The notes: a model not told the origin generated them from the letters alone. A stretch of DNA of 64,000 nucleotides from Selenihalanaerobacter shriftii (GCF_900167185.1 NZ_FUWM01000003.1:62001-126000), one strand, 5' to 3'. Shown: positions 45,375 through 55,275, counted from the first letter of the stretch. Numbers and translations are program-made.

Positions 45375-46079
45375 TTAAATATTATTCAACATTTCCTCAA
45401 CTATCTGGTAAGATCTATCAGCAGCAACTTTCATAAATGTAGGATAATCAACATCAGCACTTCCATCAGCCTTATCAGACATAGACCTAATAACGACAAA
45501 TGGAGTATCATTTAAGAAACATGCCTGTCCTACAGCAGCCCCTTCCATTTCAGCACAATATCCTTTAAATTTTTCTCGTAACCAATTTACCTTTTCAACG
45601 GAAGCAATAAATTGATCTCCTGATAAAACTCTTCCTTTTATTACTTTAATATCTTCCCCAGATTCCTTCACTTTTTCTCCAGCTTCCTTAGCTAATTCAA
45701 CTAATTCCTCATCAGCTTTAAATATGATTTTATCCATTTCTGGCACTTCACCTAATTCATAATCTAAAGGAGTAGCATCAAGATCATGTTGAATAGTATC
45801 TATAGATATAACAATATCTCCTACATCTAATTTCTCATCTACCGCCCCTGCTACTCCTGTAAAGATAACTTTATCTACTCCAAATCTATCTATCAAAATT
45901 TGTGCACAAAGAGCTGCATTTACTTTGCCAACTCCGCTTCTAACTAAAACTACTTCCTTATCATTTAAATTACCTTCATAAAATTTTATATTGGCTTGCT
46001 TAACTTCCGATTTTAACTCTAAATCTTCTTTTAATAATTCAATTTCTACATCCATAGCCCCAATGATTCCTAACTTCAT
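45375..46079 (-). CDS. mtnN: 5'-methylthioadenosine/S-adenosylhomocysteine nucleosidase
   Basis: A 234-residue MTA/SAH nucleosidase. Family motifs: GIIGAMDVEIELL at the start, VVLVRSGVGKVNAALCAQ, the catalytic region CAEMEGAAVGQACF, and VIRSMSDKADG with the active Asp. It cleaves SAH and MTA after SAM-dependent reactions, which matters in a cell full of radical SAM and methyltransferase enzymes. The start is ambiguous: GTG 46088, ATG 46085 or ATG 46079 all follow GGTGGAG; I list the last. Confidence 0.95.
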   Translation of the reverse strand: MKLGIIGAMDVEIELLKEDLELKSEVKQANIKFYEGNLNDKEVVLVRSGVGKVNAALCAQILIDRFGVDKVIFTGVAGAVDEKLDVGDIVISIDTIQHDLDATPLDYELGEVPEMDKIIFKADEELVELAKEAGEKVKESGEDIKVIKGRVLSGDQFIASVEKVNWLREKFKGYCAEMEGAAVGQACFLNDTPFVVIRSMSDKADGSADVDYPTFMKVAADRSYQIVEEMLNNI

Positions 46080-46109
46080 CCTCATCACACTCCACCAAAC
46101 TATTTTTAT

Positions 46110-46685
46110 TTATTCCCCATCATTCTCTTCACTAACCGTTATTTCATCTTTACTAGTTTCCATTTCATCTCTTTCTTCTAACATAGTTAAATACGTATTT
46201 AATAAAGTTTTAAATTTAATAGCAAATAACTGTTCACTTTCTACCAAATTTTTATATTCTCTTTTCTTTTCTTGAACTTCTTTTTCAGATTCCTCTATTA
46301 CCTTATCAGCCTTTACTTCTGCTTTTTCAATAATCAATTTAGCTTCTGCTTCTGCTTGCTCTTTTATATTAACTGCTCGTTCTTGAGCATTTTTAATTAT
46401 CGCTTCTGCTTCTTGTTTTGCAGTTTGTTGCTGATTATCAGCTGTAGCATTCACAGTATCTATGGTCTTATTTAAAGTCTTTTCTCTATCTTTATAATCC
46501 TTCAGCCTTGCTTTTAAATCTGCTACCTGCTTACATAATTCTTCATTATCTATATATAATCTTTCGTAACATTCACCAACAATATCCAAAAAATCATCAA
46601 CTTCTTCAACACTATAAGACCACATAGAAAAAGTCTTATTAAATTCTTTATTATAAACCTCTAATGGCGTTAATAAATCTTCCAT
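46110..46685 (-). CDS. divIVA: DivIVA-domain cell-division/polarity protein
   Basis: A 191-residue protein. The membrane-binding N-terminal DivIVA domain (LLTPLEVYNKEFNKTFSMWSYSVEEVDDFLDIV) precedes a long coiled coil rich in Lys, Glu and Ala (about 60-150). DivIVA marks curved membrane at septa and poles and helps chromosome anchoring in sporulation. It stands between the S4-domain gene and ileS/mtnN, as in most Firmicutes. Confidence 0.93.
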   Translation of the reverse strand: MEDLLTPLEVYNKEFNKTFSMWSYSVEEVDDFLDIVGECYERLYIDNEELCKQVADLKARLKDYKDREKTLNKTIDTVNATADNQQQTAKQEAEAIIKNAQERAVNIKEQAEAEAKLIIEKAEVKADKVIEESEKEVQEKKREYKNLVESEQLFAIKFKTLLNTYLTMLEERDEMETSKDEITVSEENDGE

Positions 46686-46715
46686 TTATAGCCCCCTCCT
46701 ACTAATTAAATTTAA

Positions 46716-47504
46716 TCAAATATATCGTTTTAAAACTAATTTAATCCTTCCTTTACGTGACTTCCCTAATCTTTTATCTATCTCTACTCTACCTCGACCA
46801 CGAATAGAGATAATATCATCTATATCTACTATTTTAGCTGAATCATTTTCTACTTTCCAATTTAATTTCACATTTCCTGCTTTAATCTCTTTAGCCATCT
46901 TAGAACGAGAAGTTGTAAAACCAGAACTAGCAACTGAATCTAACCTTAAGGAAGCTACAGTACTTTTAATCTTTTTTATTCGTTCCGGAGCTACCTCTAA
47001 TCGTTCTTGACTAATTTCTTCAATATCTACTGGTACTCTATGAACTTTATCTAATTGTAAAGTCAAATATTCTTTAATTTCTTCAGCCACAATAGCTTGA
47101 CATTTATTACTACCAATCACTAAATCTCCAACCATTTCTCTCTTAATTCCTGTTCCTAAAATAGCACCTAAAAAATCACGATGGCTAACGGATTCAAATT
47201 TAAAATTACCTTTAATCTCTAAAACCGCTAACGGTTCTTCGACTAGTTCTAACATATAATAATCTGGCATTAAACCAATTCTTTTTCGTTCTGCCTGTTT
47301 AAATTTTCCGTACTCCCGATATTTCAAATCATAAATTTGATCTAAAATAGGATTTAATAGACTTCGTTGATAAGGATTTAAGAAATTAGTAAACGTCGGT
47401 TCATGTCTCTTTAGTGCCAACTCTACTTTATCTAAAGTACTAGCTATCGTTAGTTCTTCTTCCTCATCTTCAACATGTGACATGAGTTTTTCACGATCAA
47501 ACAA
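46716..47504 (-). CDS. ylmH: S4-domain RNA-binding protein YlmH
   Basis: A 262-residue protein. Its C-terminal S4 domain (about 180-240) has RLDSVASSGFTTSRSKMAKEIKAGNVKLNW. Its N-terminal part resembles the YlmH RNA-binding region (DRYLGAILGTGIKREMVGDL in close form). In Bacillus it is next to divIVA and linked to division and ribosome rescue. 28 bp after the YggT gene. Confidence 0.92.
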   Translation of the reverse strand: MFDREKLMSHVEDEEEELTIASTLDKVELALKRHEPTFTNFLNPYQRSLLNPILDQIYDLKYREYGKFKQAERKRIGLMPDYYMLELVEEPLAVLEIKGNFKFESVSHRDFLGAILGTGIKREMVGDLVIGSNKCQAIVAEEIKEYLTLQLDKVHRVPVDIEEISQERLEVAPERIKKIKSTVASLRLDSVASSGFTTSRSKMAKEIKAGNVKLNWKVENDSAKIVDIDDIISIRGRGRVEIDKRLGKSRKGRIKLVLKRYI

Positions 47505-47532
47505 ATTCTCCCCTCCTAAAGTTCAACTAAAA

Positions 47533-47817
47533 TTAATATAGCAATGCTCTACTTAAAATTCTAATTAAAGAACTATGAATAATCCCTAAGGCAATAAAAG
47601 CAATTATAGGAGATAAATCAATCCCTAAACTACTAGTTGGTAACATTCTTCTAATTGGTCCTAATACAGGTTCAGTCCAATTATAAATAAATCTTAAAAT
47701 CTTGCGCATATTAGCATGATGTGTAGGGGGTTGTACCCAAGAAGATATAACCCTAGCAATTAAGATCCAATTATAAAAAGTAAAAGCCATATCAATCAAT
47801 CTAATTAACCAGTGCAT
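47533..47817 (-). CDS. YggT-family membrane protein
   Basis: A 94-residue protein with two membrane segments (about 8-28 and 65-90) and the YggT motif ISSWVQPPTHHANMRKILRFIYNWTEPVLGPIRRMLP. Equivalent of YlmG. Cotranscribed with proC and ylmH. Confidence 0.93.
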   Translation of the reverse strand: MHWLIRLIDMAFTFYNWILIARVISSWVQPPTHHANMRKILRFIYNWTEPVLGPIRRMLPTSSLGIDLSPIIAFIALGIIHSSLIRILSRALLY

Positions 47818-47840
47818 CTATCTCACTCCTTATTAATATT

Positions 47841-48644
47841 TTATAATTCCTTTGATCTTTCAGTGGCCGCAATTACTGCTTCCATTAATCCTGCTCTTAA
47901 TCCAGCTTCTTCTAATTTATATAAACCTTCAGCAGTAGTTCCTGCTGGTGAAGTAACTTGATCTTTTAAAGCAGCTAGATGTTGATCACTTTCAGCAGCT
48001 AATTTAGCCGTTCCAATTAAAGTCTGTATAGCTAAATCTTTTGCCTTTTTCTGCGAAAGCCCCATTTTAATTCCACCAGCTACTAATGCTTCTAATACTA
48101 ATAATACATAAGCAGGTCCACTCCCACTTAAACCAGTTACTACATCCATTAATTTCTCTTTAACCTGTACTACAGTTCCAATAGGATTCAATAATTCTTC
48201 TACTTCTTCACCTAGCTCCTGACTAGCATAACTCCCTAATGAATATGCAATAGCTCCTTCTTTTACTAAGGCTGGGGTATTAGGCATAATTCTTACTACT
48301 GAAATGTTTACTCCAATTATCTCTTCAATCTTAGCAGTACTTACTCCTGCAGCAATCGAAAACACCTTTTGGTCTTTAGTAAAAGAACCATTTAATTCTT
48401 CTAAAACCCCGCCAATCACCTGAGGTTTAACAGCTAAAATTACATAATCACTCTTTGCTACTACTTCCTGATTATCACTTATAGTTTTAATTCCGTATTC
48501 CATCTCTATTAACTCTCTACGTTCCTCTGTAATATCACTGGCAATTATTTGTTTAGAACTGGCTTTACCACTGTCAATCAATCCACTAATTAAAGCTTCT
48601 GCCATAGAGCCAGCACCTATAAAACCTAGTTTATATTCCGACAT
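47841..48644 (-). CDS. proC: Pyrroline-5-carboxylate reductase
   Basis: A 267-residue enzyme. The Rossmann motif is GFIGAGSMAEALI, followed by VILAVKPQVI, VRIMPNTPALV and the C-terminal GLSGSGPAYVLLVLEAL and SPAGTTAEGLYKLEEAG signatures. It makes proline, an osmolyte of interest in a halophile. It occupies the position in the ylm cluster where Bacillus and many clostridia have sepF. Confidence 0.97.
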   Translation of the reverse strand: MSEYKLGFIGAGSMAEALISGLIDSGKASSKQIIASDITEERRELIEMEYGIKTISDNQEVVAKSDYVILAVKPQVIGGVLEELNGSFTKDQKVFSIAAGVSTAKIEEIIGVNISVVRIMPNTPALVKEGAIAYSLGSYASQELGEEVEELLNPIGTVVQVKEKLMDVVTGLSGSGPAYVLLVLEALVAGGIKMGLSQKKAKDLAIQTLIGTAKLAAESDQHLAALKDQVTSPAGTTAEGLYKLEEAGLRAGLMEAVIAATERSKEL

Positions 48645-48727
48645 TTTCTATTCACCTCATGCTCCTTATTATTAACTATATTTTATCCATTAATTCATAA
48701 ATTACTAATTAAAGAAAAATATTCTAT

Positions 48728-49429
48728 TTATTTGTATTGGCGTGGTCCAAAGATTGCTGAACCTACCCTAACAATAGTAGCACCTTCTTCAATAGCTACC
48801 TCATAATCATTAGTAATCCCCATAGATAATTCTTCCATCTCTATATTTGAAATATTCCTTTTCTTAGCCTCTTCAAATAATTCTTTTAACTTTCTAAAAT
48901 AAGGCCTTACTTTTTCAGTGTCCTCCACATGAGGTGCCATAGTCATTAAACCTTTAACTTTAATATTATTAAACTCTGAAACTTCTTGTAAATAACTCAT
49001 AAGATTTTCAGGTTTTAAGCCAAATTTGTTTTCATCACCGGCTGTATTGACTTGAATTAAAATATCGATTACTCTATCATTCTTATTGGCTCGCTTATTA
49101 ATCTCTTTAGCTAATCGAAGACTATCAACAGAATGAATTAAATTACATCTTTCTCTACGCATCAAATATTTGACTTTATTTCTCTGTAAATGCCCAATCA
49201 TATGCCAATTAACTTCTGCATTTACTTCTCCATATTTATCTCTTAACTCTTGTGCTCTATTCTCACCTAGATCAAGTACTTCAGCATCTACTACTGTCTT
49301 AATCTCTTCAATTCCTCTAGTTTTAGTAACCGCTATCAATTTTATATCATCACTATCTCTACCGACTCTTTTGGCTGCAGTTATAATATTCTCTCTTACT
49401 CTCTTTAAGTTTGCTTTGATTTCTGACAT
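48728..49429 (-). CDS. yggS: YggS/YlmE-family PLP homeostasis protein
   Basis: A 233-residue PLP-binding protein. The PLP lysine lies in LIAVTKTR, followed by LGENRAQELRDKY, WHMIGHLQRNKVKYL and the phosphate-binding SMGITNDYEVAIEEGATIVRVGSAIFGPR. It controls free pyridoxal phosphate rather than catalysing a reaction. First gene of the yggS-proC-yggT-ylmH-divIVA row. RBS AGGAGGTAG. Confidence 0.96.
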   Translation of the reverse strand: MSEIKANLKRVRENIITAAKRVGRDSDDIKLIAVTKTRGIEEIKTVVDAEVLDLGENRAQELRDKYGEVNAEVNWHMIGHLQRNKVKYLMRRERCNLIHSVDSLRLAKEINKRANKNDRVIDILIQVNTAGDENKFGLKPENLMSYLQEVSEFNNIKVKGLMTMAPHVEDTEKVRPYFRKLKELFEEAKKRNISNIEMEELSMGITNDYEVAIEEGATIVRVGSAIFGPRQYK

Positions 49430-49502
49430 AGCTCCTACCTCCTTACTCTATTATTTCGTGATTAATAATAACTATCCTTCATTAAATATTTTATAAATAA
49501 TT

Positions 49503-49537
49503 ATGAAAAAGAGATACAACCATTGGCTGTATCCCTT
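49503..49537 (-). terminator. Terminator of the phoH operon
   Basis: The minus strand has AAAGGGATACAGCC and GGTTGTATCTCTTT around a short loop, then a T-rich tail. 12 bp after the phoH-like stop. Confidence 0.82.
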
Positions 49538-49548
49538 TAAATAAAGAT

Positions 49549-50862
49549 CTATAAGAGTGATGCTGCTAACTCTGCTAATTGAGATCGTTCTCCTTTGTTT
49601 AAGGTAATATGGCCAGCAATCTCTTCATTTTTGAATCTTTCTACTAAATAAGTTAACCCATTGCTATTACTATCTAAATAAGGGTTATCTATCTGATAAG
49701 GATCTCCGGTCAAAATAATCTTTGTACCTTCTCCAACTCTAGTAATAATTGTCTTAACTTCATGAGGAGTTAGATTCTGAGCCTCATCAACTATAATAAA
49801 TTGTTGGGGAATACTTCTACCTCTAATATAAGTTAAAGCTTCCATTTCGATTAAATTCATATCCTGTAAATCTTGAATTATATCTGAAGCTTCTCCTTCC
49901 CGTTGACCCCCAACTAAGAATTCCATATTATCAAAAATTGGCTGCATCCAAGGACGTAACTTTTCTTCTTTATTTCCAGGTAAATAACCTAAATCATTAC
50001 CCATTGGCACAATAGGTCTAGTAACCAGTAATCTATTAAAGTTTTTTTCTTCTACTACTTTTTCTAACCCTGCAGCTAAAGCCAATAAAGTCTTTCCAGT
50101 TCCAGCCTTACCAACTAAAGTGATTACTTTAATTTTATCATTTAAAAGTAAATCAAAAGCACACTGCTGTTCCTTATTCCTAGGTCTAATCCCCCAGCTT
50201 TCCGGTTTTTGGAAAATTAAAGGTTTTATTACCCCTTCTTTATCATCATACCTACATAATGCCGATTGTGAACCACCTACATTATCTTCCAACAATACAA
50301 ACTCATTCGGATAAAAATCTTGTTCTAACTTTAACTCATTCTCAGTATAAAATTGATCTATTAATTTAGGATCTATTTGTAAAGTAGATAATCCTGAGTA
50401 TAGCTCTTCAATATCTACTTTATTAGTTTCATAATCTTCAGCTTCTATACCTAAGGCATCAGACTTAACTCTCATATTAATATCTTTAGTTACTAAAATA
50501 ACCGGTTTTTCTATATCTTTATCTTCATTCAACCCCATAGCTGTAGATAAAATACGATTATCTGGTTTGGTTTTATCTAGCCCTAAGGGTAATAAATCAA
50601 CAACTTGATGATTTAATTCTACCTTAAGACTACCTCCTCTTTTTAAGTTAACTCCTTCATAGAGTCTTCCCTCATCTCTTAACTTATCTAAATACCGAGA
50701 AACTTCTCGTGCATTTCTTCCTATTGAATCTTGTCGTTTTTTTTGAGAATCTATCTCTTCAATAACAACAATAGGAATTATTACATCATTATCATCAAAA
50801 GCAAAGATAGCTGTAGGATCATGGAGTAATACATTAGTGTCTAAAACATAGATTTTTTTCAT
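49549..50862 (-). CDS. PIN-PhoH ATPase (YlaK-like)
   Basis: A 437-residue protein. The N-terminal PIN nuclease-like domain (about 1-140) has KKIYVLDTNVLLHDP, VVIEEIDSQKK and ILVTKDINMRVK, with the acidic residues. The C-terminal PhoH P-loop ATPase has Walker A GKAGTGKTLLALAAGL and Walker B FIIVDEAQNLTPHEVKTI. Such PhoH2 proteins combine RNA unwinding with PIN RNase activity. It lies 2 bp after the membrane-fusion-like gene. Its name does not make it a Pho-regulon member. Confidence 0.93.
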   Translation of the reverse strand: MKKIYVLDTNVLLHDPTAIFAFDDNDVIIPIVVIEEIDSQKKRQDSIGRNAREVSRYLDKLRDEGRLYEGVNLKRGGSLKVELNHQVVDLLPLGLDKTKPDNRILSTAMGLNEDKDIEKPVILVTKDINMRVKSDALGIEAEDYETNKVDIEELYSGLSTLQIDPKLIDQFYTENELKLEQDFYPNEFVLLEDNVGGSQSALCRYDDKEGVIKPLIFQKPESWGIRPRNKEQQCAFDLLLNDKIKVITLVGKAGTGKTLLALAAGLEKVVEEKNFNRLLVTRPIVPMGNDLGYLPGNKEEKLRPWMQPIFDNMEFLVGGQREGEASDIIQDLQDMNLIEMEALTYIRGRSIPQQFIIVDEAQNLTPHEVKTIITRVGEGTKIILTGDPYQIDNPYLDSNSNGLTYLVERFKNEEIAGHITLNKGERSQLAELAASLL

Positions 50863-50864
50863 AA

Positions 50865-51839
50865 TTATCCCTCCATTTTTTGTTTAGGTTTTTCAAGAAT
50901 TTGAATTCCTAGACCAACCCCTTTAACTATAGCCTTTTCTTCTCCTTTGCTTACCACTTTTATTTCTTTAAATGAATGTTTATCATCTTGTATGACCATT
51001 ACTCCTGTTTTAGAACCTTTTTTAACTAATGCTGAAATAGGAACTGTAATACCATTATATGAAGACCTAATTAATTTTACATCTGTTTTCCTCAAATTTA
51101 AGAAAAGAGGTGGGAAGCTTTCCACTCTTAAAACTAATAAATCCTTAGGTTTACTTTCAATTATATGATCGACTTTAGCAGAAAATTTTTTTTGAATCTC
51201 TTTCTCTAATAATTCAAATCTGACTTCTGTTCCTGCTTCAAATAAATAACTCTTATTTTTAGAAAGTGGCATAATTAAATATAATAAATAATTTTCAACT
51301 ATCTTAAATATAGGTCGACCATTATTTAGTTTTTCTCCATCATTAACCTGATTTACCTTATATCTTAACTTTTTATAGCGATCATAGTTCAAACGTTTCA
51401 AATTATCAATTGTTAAACTTGACTCTAAACCATCTATATGATAACTCACTACACCACTATTATAAGTATATAATTTGTGTCTTGTTTGATTATTCTTAAT
51501 ATTAGCTATTAAAGTATTAGCACTTACTCTTTGTCCTTCTTGCACTTTAATCTCTAATTTACCTGATATAGGCGCAATAGTAATCTTTTCATTTCTAATA
51601 AAAAGCCCTTCACCCTCAATTGCCTTTATAAGCTGCCCCTGCCTAGTTAAAACTGTTCTACTAGTAGAATGAATAAATAGATTAACCACAAAAGATAAAA
51701 ATATAATAAATAGAATGAAGGTAACTAATACTTTAGTAAGTTTAGCACTTTGATCAATTATATTTTTTTGTTCTTTGATTAAATCTTTTTCTTCTTTAGT
51801 AATCCTTCTTCTCTTTTTATAATTATTTTTCACACTCAT
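50865..51839 (-). CDS. HlyD/membrane-fusion-like single-pass membrane protein
   Basis: A 324-residue protein. A basic N-terminal cytoplasmic part (KKRRRITKEEKDLIKEQ) and one membrane segment (about 34-56) precede an extracellular lipoyl/biotinyl-like domain (TIAPISGKLEIKVQEGQRVSANTLIANI). Beta-rich sequence follows, with a C-terminal HlyD-like end (NGITVPISALVKKGSKTGVMVI). Family members occur in clostridia near division genes, without an attached transporter. Function unknown. Confidence 0.75.
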   Translation of the reverse strand: MSVKNNYKKRRRITKEEKDLIKEQKNIIDQSAKLTKVLVTFILFIIFLSFVVNLFIHSTSRTVLTRQGQLIKAIEGEGLFIRNEKITIAPISGKLEIKVQEGQRVSANTLIANIKNNQTRHKLYTYNSGVVSYHIDGLESSLTIDNLKRLNYDRYKKLRYKVNQVNDGEKLNNGRPIFKIVENYLLYLIMPLSKNKSYLFEAGTEVRFELLEKEIQKKFSAKVDHIIESKPKDLLVLRVESFPPLFLNLRKTDVKLIRSSYNGITVPISALVKKGSKTGVMVIQDDKHSFKEIKVVSKGEEKAIVKGVGLGIQILEKPKQKMEG

Positions 51840-51914
51840 CAGCCATCCTTTATGCTAAATCCACTTATATATGTAATATTCTACATAAAACAAATGAGTC
51901 CTTTTATTAAGAAT

Positions 51915-51950
51915 AATTAAACCTCCTAATTGTTTATAGGAGGTTTAATT
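51915..51950 (-). terminator. Terminator of the pst-phoU operon
   Basis: AATTAAACCTCCTA, 8-nt loop, TAGGAGGTTTAATT; 14 bp after the phoU stop. Confidence 0.82.
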
Positions 51951-51964
51951 AAATATTATTCATC

Positions 51965-52615
51965 TTATAGACTAACTCTCTTTCCAGTTACCATATATAC
52001 AATTCGTTCACAAATATTTGTGGCATGGTCAGCAATTCGTTCTAAGTATCTACCAGTAAACATTAAACGAGTCGCCTGGGTAATCGTGGAGGCATCTTCC
52101 ATCATATAAGTTAATAATTCTCTTAAAATCTGCTCATTAATTCTATCCACTTCTTCATCCATATCAGCAACTTCCTTAGCTTTATCCACATCTAGGTTAA
52201 CAAAAGCATCTAAACATTCTCTAACCATCTCTTGAGTGATTTTAGTCATCCGAGGAATATCTACTAAAGGCTTAATTAAAGGTTCATTTGCTATTTCTGT
52301 TGTAATTCTAGCAATGTTATACGCATAATCTCCCATACGCTCTAAATCTGTAATTATTTTAGAAATCATCCCAATCGTTCTTAAATCTCGAGCTACAGGT
52401 TGTTGTAAGGCAATTAATTTAATACATTTCTTCTCAATTGTAACTTCAAATTCATCAATCTGATCATCATTTTCCATTACTTCCTCAGCTAGTTCTACAT
52501 CACCTTCTGCCAAAGAGGTAACAGCTTTATGAATTGCTTCTTCTACCATGCTTCCCATCTTTAATAATTCTTGATTCAGTTCTTCTAACTCTTGATCAAA
52601 GTTTTTTCTAACCAC
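51965..52615 (-). CDS. phoU: Phosphate-signalling protein PhoU
   Basis: A 216-residue protein with two PhoU three-helix repeats (each with a metal-binding E/DxxxD region: DDQIDEFEVTIEKKCIKLIALQQPVARDLR and DEEVDRINEQILRELLTYMMED). It restrains PstSCAB uptake and Pho signalling when phosphate is plentiful. Last gene of the operon, 36 bp after pstB. Confidence 0.96.
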   Translation of the reverse strand: MVRKNFDQELEELNQELLKMGSMVEEAIHKAVTSLAEGDVELAEEVMENDDQIDEFEVTIEKKCIKLIALQQPVARDLRTIGMISKIITDLERMGDYAYNIARITTEIANEPLIKPLVDIPRMTKITQEMVRECLDAFVNLDVDKAKEVADMDEEVDRINEQILRELLTYMMEDASTITQATRLMFTGRYLERIADHATNICERIVYMVTGKRVSL

Positions 52616-52651
52616 CTAATTATTCCCTCCTCATATTTCATATTTAAATTA

Positions 52652-53416
52652 TTAACCAAATCGACCAGTTATATAATCTTCTGTTCTCTGATCTTCTGGT
52701 CGTTCAAAAATTTTCTCTGTAGGCCCCGCTTCTACTATTTCTCCAGTTAAAAAGAAGGCAGTATAATCAGAAATCCTAGCTGCTTGTTGCATGCTATGTG
52801 TTACAATCACAATTGTGTAGTTCTCTTTTAATTCCTCTACTAGTTCTTCAATTTTAGCAGTAGCTACTGGGTCTAAAGCAGATGTAGGTTCATCCATTAA
52901 AATAACATCAGGATTAACTGCTAAAGCTCGGGCAATACATAATCGTTGCTGTTGTCCTCCTGAAATACCAATAGCAGATTTATCTAATCTATCATGTACT
53001 TCATCCCATAAAGCAGCCCTCTTCAAACTTTTTTCTACAACTCTATCTAATTCTTCTGGACTTTTAACTCCATGTGCTCGCGGACCATAAGCTACATTAT
53101 CATAAATAGATTTAGGAAAAGGGTTCGGATCCTGAAAAACCATTCCTATTTTCTTCCGTAAATTAACTACATCTAGATTCTCTTGATATATATTTTCACC
53201 ATCAATTAAGACTTTTCCTTCAACTTTAGTTCCTTCAATTAAATCATTCATACGATTAAGAGTTCTTAAAAAAGTTGATTTCCCACAACCTGAAGGTCCA
53301 ATTAATGCAGTTACTTGATTAGCTGGTGCTTTTAAATCAACATTCTCTAATGCTTGAAAATCATCATAATAAAAATCTAAATCTTCTACTAAAATTTTAT
53401 TCAAATTATTACCCAT
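52652..53416 (-). CDS. pstB: Phosphate ABC transporter ATPase
   Basis: A 254-residue ABC ATPase. Walker A is [10 protein letters not shown]-loop [21 protein letters not shown], signature [15 protein letters not shown] and Walker [14 protein letters not shown]. The [15 protein letters not shown] stretch is specific to PstB. It powers high-affinity phosphate import. Confidence 0.98.
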   Translation of the reverse strand: MGNNLNKILVEDLDFYYDDFQALENVDLKAPANQVTALIGPSGCGKSTFLRTLNRMNDLIEGTKVEGKVLIDGENIYQENLDVVNLRKKIGMVFQDPNPFPKSIYDNVAYGPRAHGVKSPEELDRVVEKSLKRAALWDEVHDRLDKSAIGISGGQQQRLCIARALAVNPDVILMDEPTSALDPVATAKIEELVEELKENYTIVIVTHSMQQAARISDYTAFFLTGEIVEAGPTEKIFERPEDQRTEDYITGRFG

Positions 53417-53445
53417 CTATTTTCCCTCCTGATTCAAAAACTAAA

Positions 53446-54297
53446 TTATTTATACCGATTTCTTAACCAAGATCGTAATACAATAGCGATTAAGTTCATA
53501 GATAAAACTAATCCTATTAATACTAAGGCAGTTCCATAAGCTAAAGGCCTTACTTTAGCTATATCGTGGTGCTGCGTTGCCATAATATATAAATGATAAG
53601 GTAAAGCCATAAATTGGCTCGAAATTGATTGTGGTAAAAACGGTAAGAAGAAAGCTGCTCCAGTAAAAAGAATGGGTGCTGTCTCTCCAGCAGCCCTAGC
53701 TAATCCTAAAATAGTTCCTGTTAAAATCCCAGGAATAGCATAAGGTAGCACATTCGTCCGAATACTGTGCCATTTAGAGACACCTAGAGCTAAAGAACCA
53801 TGTCGATAAGAATTAGGTACTGCTTTTAACGCCTCTTCACTGGCTGTAATTGTGACTGGTAGCGTCATTAAACCTAAAGTTAAACCTGCCGACAAGATTG
53901 AAGTCCCAAAACCTAAAATATTAACAAATAAAGCTAAGCCAAAAAGCCCGTAGACTATCGATGGCACACCTGCTAAATTTCGAATAGCCATTCTAATTAA
54001 CCTAGTTACCTTACCTTGACTAGCATATTCATTTAAATAAATAGCAGCAAAGATCCCTAATGGAATTGCCACAAGGGCTGTAATCAATGTTACATAAAAG
54101 GTTCCTACAATTGCCGGCCAAATACCACCTTCTGTCATTCCCTGCTTAGGAGCTGTAGTGATGAACTCCCAATTGATGACCCCAATTCCCTTACTAACAA
54201 TATCGTATAAAATAATACCTAAAATTAATAAAACTAATGCCATAGATAAACGTAATATAGTAAAACCAATCTTCTGTTTCATTTCAGTCGACTGCAT
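53446..54297 (-). CDS. pstA: Phosphate ABC transporter permease
   Basis: A 283-residue inner-membrane permease with six predicted helices and the EAA-type loop (ALKAVPNSYRHGSLALGVSKWHSI). It overlaps the end of pstC by one base, implying coupled translation. Partner of PstC. Confidence 0.96.
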   Translation of the reverse strand: MQSTEMKQKIGFTILRLSMALVLLILGIILYDIVSKGIGVINWEFITTAPKQGMTEGGIWPAIVGTFYVTLITALVAIPLGIFAAIYLNEYASQGKVTRLIRMAIRNLAGVPSIVYGLFGLALFVNILGFGTSILSAGLTLGLMTLPVTITASEEALKAVPNSYRHGSLALGVSKWHSIRTNVLPYAIPGILTGTILGLARAAGETAPILFTGAAFFLPFLPQSISSQFMALPYHLYIMATQHHDIAKVRPLAYGTALVLIGLVLSMNLIAIVLRSWLRNRYK

Positions 54298-55190
54298 TAT
54301 TCACCCTCCCCATATTTATGGAGAACTATATCCGACACTAAATTTACTAAAAATGTCATTAAAAATAATACTAATCCAATAGCAAATAAAGAGTAATAAT
54401 GGGTAGTATTATATGGAACTTCTCCTAATTCTACTGCAATAGTTGCTGTCATAGTTCTAACTGAATCAAAAATACTATTTGGAAAGGCTGGAGCATTTCC
54501 TGTAGCCATCAAGACTGCCATTGTTTCTCCAATAGCTCGTCCCATTCCTAACATAACTGCTGCTATAATTCCCGATAATGCAGCTGGAATTGTAACAGAA
54601 ATTAAAGTATGCCATTCATTAGTTCCTAATGCTAAAGATGCCTGCTTATATTCATCTGGAACAGCCGAAATAGCATCTTCTGAAATACTAATAATAGTTG
54701 GTAAAGCCATAATACCTAATAAAATAGAACCATTAATTGCATTTAGACCATTACTTAAATTAAATACTTTAGAAATCATTGGACCTACTAAAACAATCCC
54801 TAAAAATCCAATAACTACCGAAGGAATCCCGGCCAAAACCTCTACTGTAGGTTTTAAAATTTCTCTTACTTTTGGATGGGCTACTTCTGCTAAATAAGCA
54901 GCACAAGCTATACCAAGTGGTACAGAGAAGATTAATGAACCAATGGTAACCATTAAAGTACTATATACCAAACTTACAATTCCATAACTAGGCCCAGAAT
55001 ACGCCGTTGGATTCCAGCGAGTAGAAGTTAAAAATTCTTTAATACTAACTTCATTAAAAGTTGGCAAACCTTCTTTTACTAATAGAGTAAAAATACCGAT
55101 TAAGACAATAATTGCTAGAAATCCATTTCCAAAAAAGAATAATTCTATAGCTCTTTCTTTAAATTTGGAAATTTTGTTCCTCTTCTCCAA
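54297..55190 (-). CDS. pstC: Phosphate ABC transporter permease
   Basis: A 297-residue permease with about six membrane helices and the EAA loop (AISAVPDEYKQASLALGTNEWHTL). First gene after the hairpin that separates it from pstS1, so it is made at lower level than the binding protein. Confidence 0.96.
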   Translation of the reverse strand: MEKRNKISKFKERAIELFFFGNGFLAIIVLIGIFTLLVKEGLPTFNEVSIKEFLTSTRWNPTAYSGPSYGIVSLVYSTLMVTIGSLIFSVPLGIACAAYLAEVAHPKVREILKPTVEVLAGIPSVVIGFLGIVLVGPMISKVFNLSNGLNAINGSILLGIMALPTIISISEDAISAVPDEYKQASLALGTNEWHTLISVTIPAALSGIIAAVMLGMGRAIGETMAVLMATGNAPAFPNSIFDSVRTMTATIAVELGEVPYNTTHYYSLFAIGLVLFLMTFLVNLVSDIVLHKYGEGE

Positions 55191-55226
55191 TTAAAACCCT
55201 CCTGTCACTAAATTGACCAAAAAACA

Positions 55227-55275
55227 ACTGGAGATTTTCATTCTTTTTTAGATTTATTTCATGAAAATCTCCAGT
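55227..55275 (-). terminator. Attenuator/terminator between pstS1 and pstC
   Basis: ACTGGAGATTTTCAT and ATGAAAATCTCCAGT (15 bp, perfect) around a 19-nt loop; the minus strand continues GTTGTTTTTTGG. Partial termination here would give more PstS than PstCAB. Confidence 0.85.

Noticed and set aside
49549-50862. PhoH-like gene as a member of the Pho regulon
   Set aside because: The name is historical; no PHO box precedes its operon and its domains point to RNA processing.
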